NCBI GenBank assembly: GCA_038527215.1
Contig: JBCBGC010000046.1
Coordinates: 1-52,532 of the forward strand
Direction: 5' to 3'
Source of the DNA: JAWPMV01 sp038527215
GTDB lineage: Bacteria; Bacteroidota; Bacteroidia; J057
Length of the DNA: 52,532 bases
Shown here: in pieces, positions 50,296-52,532 of the stretch
Layout of the letters: the number at the start of each line of letters is the position of its first letter
How positions within the stretch are numbered: position 1 is the first letter of the stretch
Position numbers and translations under genes: made by a program
The notes under the pieces: model-generated
Told to the model about the DNA's origin: nothing
The model's input: the letters and a program-made list of their open reading frames with translations, nothing else
Database searches by the model: none

Positions 50296-52532
50296 TTAGC
50301 GAAATTTCATCACAATTCGGGCGTTGAGGAGGCGGGCAGAAAGGCGGTTGTTGACGGCATATTGGATGCCGTTGAGGTCTTGAATCCAGGTGAAAGAAAC
50401 GGTGTTCTCCCGCTGGAAAAGATTGAAGATTTCCAGGGTAGCCCAGATGGATTCCATGCCTAGTTTGTTGCGTCCCCCAGGCTTATCGGCAAAGCTGAAC
50501 ACCTTGCTAAAACCAAGGTCTGCGCGATGATATGCAGGGAATTGTCGAAAAGTTCGAAGATCGAAACGTCTCGGGGCACCATAGCGCATCCCGCTGCCAT
50601 AGACGTAACTAATGTGCACCTTATAGGTGGGATTGATGGGCAGTTCGTCCTGAAAATACATGGCAAAAGTTACCCGTTGATCGGTGGGTCTCGGTACATA
50701 CCCAAGTTCATCACCGATCACATCTTCTTCGGTTTTGAGCAGTCCCAGACTGACCCAGGAATCCACCCCTTTGATGAACTCGCCATTCAGTCGGGTGTCG
50801 ATGCCATAAGCATATCCGTTGGCAATTTCATCCGGATAATACCGAATCCTTACATTTTGGACTTCGTAAGGAATCAAATCGTATAATCGTTTGTAATAGG
50901 CCTCAGAAAAGAGTAAGAAAGGACGGCCCCAGGCATAGAAGCGGTACTCCATCCCCAGGATGGTGTGTAAGGAGCGCTGAGGATTTACGTCGAGGTTTAC
51001 CGAGCCATCAAAGCGCCGGAATTCCCGATAGAAAGGGGCTTGCTGATACATGCCGCTAGCCAATCGGAATCGCATGCGCGTCTCTCCATCCAGGTCTTGC
51101 AGGGCTTTCCACAGGAGCTGCACCCTGGGACTAAACATCCACTGATCCAATAAGCTATTATACACCAATCTGGCCCCAGTAGAGAGTTTGAGGCTGCGGG
51201 AAAGGTTCCATTCGTGCTGCAGATAGGCTTTGTATTGGTAATTCGTGAGGACTTGCTGACCCCGGCTGTAATAATCCAGGCCAAAGTTCCCCAGAGAATC
51301 TACCAGATAACCCGCAGAATCCCGGGCAGCATATTCTTTCAAGTCATCGTCTATGTCCTGACGCTCGGCTTTGAGTCCAAAAAGGAGTTTGTGGGTAGAG
51401 CGATTGTTGGAGGTCCACCGGCCTTTGAGCTGGCCAGCATAGACATTGGCCGAGAGGTAATTGCGGGCGTGCTGAAAGAGGGTGCCTATCCCCAGATCAA
51501 AGTCTGATTCATTAAACTCCTCTGAGCCAAAGTTGGTATTGACTTCTCCCAGGAGATAGCCTCCTTCTACGTCAATCCGTTCCAGTTCCTGGGTATTAAA
51601 AGCGGTCAGGATGTAATCGAATTCCAGCCGGGTGCTCGGCTTATGTTCCACCATAAAGGCTCCCAGCGAGGTGGTGTAGGCACTGATTTCCCGGCCTTCA
51701 AAAGCGACCCTCAGCCGGAAGGCTTTGGTAACCGTACCGATGGTGGTTTCCTGGCCTACGGGCAGGAATTGATAGCGATTACGGTTGAGGGCAAAAAAAG
51801 TAGTGAACTTTAGCTTTTCGTTCGCATAGTATACCGTATCGAGCTCTCCATTGGCTTTCTGCCGGATTTTTTCCGGATAATACTGAGACTTGGGGGTATA
51901 GGTAAACATGCCCTGGTAATCCAGGTAAAGTGGGCGGTATTGGCCTACCTGATCCAGGCTATTCAGCAAATAAGCCAGAGAAAACCGACGCGCCCCCATG
52001 AGGTAGGTAAACTTCCCTGGTTTTTCCGGCTCTTTTTTATTTTTTGAGATCCCTTCTACGTGTAGGTTGGTGGACAAAATCCCGGCTTCTACCGTAGCTC
52101 GGAATTCCTTGGGTTGGCGATAGGTAATGTCCAGCACCGAGGAAAGTTTATCCCCATACTGTGCCCCAAAGCCGCCGGTACTAAACTGAAGATTTTGGGC
52201 CATGCTGGCATTGGAAAAGCCCAGGCCTTCCTGCTGACCAGAACGCGCCAGAAAAGGGCGATAAATTTCTATGCCGTTTACATACACCAGGTTTTCGTCA
52301 AAGTTGCCCCCGCGCACCTGATACTGCGAAGAAAATTCACTGTTTGTGGCGACGCCGGGTTGATACTTGGCGTAATATTCCAGGCTGGGCGCCGCAATGG
52401 GCATTTCTATTACCTTATCCAGCTCAATGGGAGATACCAGCATGGCGTCATCACTTATACTGGTGGCATCCTTTTGTCCGACAATCTCTACCTCCTCACT
52501 TTCACGCGGCAGCATCTTGATGGTGCGGTCGT
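50296..52532 (-). CDS. TonB-dependent receptor, 3' part (gene leaves at the right edge)
   Basis: The frame is open to the right edge, so the true start lies beyond it; 744 residues are visible (the ATG at 52515 is internal). The plug region is recognisable near the top: 'KVIEMPIAAPSLEYYAKYQPGVATNSEFSSQYQVRGG', 'FDENLVYVNGIEIYRPF', 'GFGAQYGDKLSSVLDI'. This is followed by about 600 residues of beta-barrel strands ending in 'IVMKFR', the aromatic C-terminus usual for outer-membrane proteins. Such receptors import siderophores, cobalamin or glycans with energy from TonB/ExbBD. There is no SusD gene on the visible side, so this is not obviously a SusC-type. The ligand is unknown. Confidence 0.88.
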   Translation of the reverse strand, partial: DRTIKMLPRESEEVEIVGQKDATSISDDAMLVSPIELDKVIEMPIAAPSLEYYAKYQPGVATNSEFSSQYQVRGGNFDENLVYVNGIEIYRPFLARSGQQEGLGFSNASMAQNLQFSTGGFGAQYGDKLSSVLDITYRQPKEFRATVEAGILSTNLHVEGISKNKKEPEKPGKFTYLMGARRFSLAYLLNSLDQVGQYRPLYLDYQGMFTYTPKSQYYPEKIRQKANGELDTVYYANEKLKFTTFFALNRNRYQFLPVGQETTIGTVTKAFRLRVAFEGREISAYTTSLGAFMVEHKPSTRLEFDYILTAFNTQELERIDVEGGYLLGEVNTNFGSEEFNESDFDLGIGTLFQHARNYLSANVYAGQLKGRWTSNNRSTHKLLFGLKAERQDIDDDLKEYAARDSAGYLVDSLGNFGLDYYSRGQQVLTNYQYKAYLQHEWNLSRSLKLSTGARLVYNSLLDQWMFSPRVQLLWKALQDLDGETRMRFRLASGMYQQAPFYREFRRFDGSVNLDVNPQRSLHTILGMEYRFYAWGRPFLLFSEAYYKRLYDLIPYEVQNVRIRYYPDEIANGYAYGIDTRLNGEFIKGVDSWVSLGLLKTEEDVIGDELGYVPRPTDQRVTFAMYFQDELPINPTYKVHISYVYGSGMRYGAPRRFDLRTFRQFPAYHRADLGFSKVFSFADKPGGRNKLGMESIWATLEIFNLFQRENTVSFTWIQDLNGIQYAVNNRLSARLLNARIVMKFR

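Noticed and set aside
1..52532. CRISPR arrays, tRNA or rRNA genes, insertion sequences, prophage
   Set aside because: I read all gaps between genes and found no regularly spaced repeats, cloverleaf-like sequences, transposase genes or phage genes. A dedicated search could still find a weak case.

Overview
The window looks like the chromosome of a free-living bacterium of the phylum Bacteroidota, probably in or near the Saprospirales/Lewinella-type lineages. This rests on several lines of sequence evidence: a fused SecDF, several large exported proteins ending in a type IX secretion (T9SS) C-terminal domain with a 'YPNP' start, a TonB-dependent receptor, promoters fitting the Bacteroidota pattern (TTTG, 19 bases, TAnnTTTG), and weak or absent Shine-Dalgarno sequences. 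The genus is inference. I saw no rRNA, tRNA, CRISPR array, insertion sequence or prophage.

Layout. 1-8 kb: the end of a kynurenine 3-monooxygenase gene, a small membrane protein behind a perfect promoter, secDF, an exbB-exbD pair, a T9SS protein with two lamin-tail domains, and an MFS transporter. 8-16 kb: two very large tandem paralogs on the minus strand, each combining a sugar-dehydrogenase-like propeller, two CxxCH haem sites, a PA14 domain and a T9SS tail. 16.6-21 kb: lepA followed by an exported peptide deformylase/M1 aminopeptidase fusion, the most unusual gene here. 21-25 kb: an esterase and two tandem kelch-like T9SS proteins. 25.4-29.6 kb: a DUF6265-like protein facing a compact housekeeping operon (queD, cmk, ispH, hemolysin III family, BtuF-like lipoprotein). 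29.7-33.5 kb: a coupled export operon (metallophosphoesterase, sorbosone-dehydrogenase-like lipoprotein, cytochrome c lipoprotein). 33.5-39 kb: an FGE-fold T9SS protein, an amidase, yidD, a BNR-repeat protein and a PA0069-type radical SAM protein. 39-42 kb: metY-metX behind a promoter and a SAM-I riboswitch. 42-52.5 kb: a double-ATPase peptide transporter protein, a rhomboid protease, a two-domain universal stress protein, a class IV aminotransferase, a secreted propeller protein, a glycosyltransferase, a single-domain response regulator and the 3' part of a TonB-dependent receptor gene.

How it fits together. Much of the window serves the cell envelope and the breakdown of outside material. 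SecDF and YidD help proteins into and across the inner membrane, ExbBD can energise TonB receptors, and T9SS would carry six of the proteins seen here to the surface. Two separate loci couple PQQ/sorbosone-dehydrogenase-like propellers to c-type haem, which suggests extracytoplasmic oxidation of sugars or similar compounds. The best-supported regulatory unit is metYX, with promoter, riboswitch and an intercistronic terminator all recognisable.
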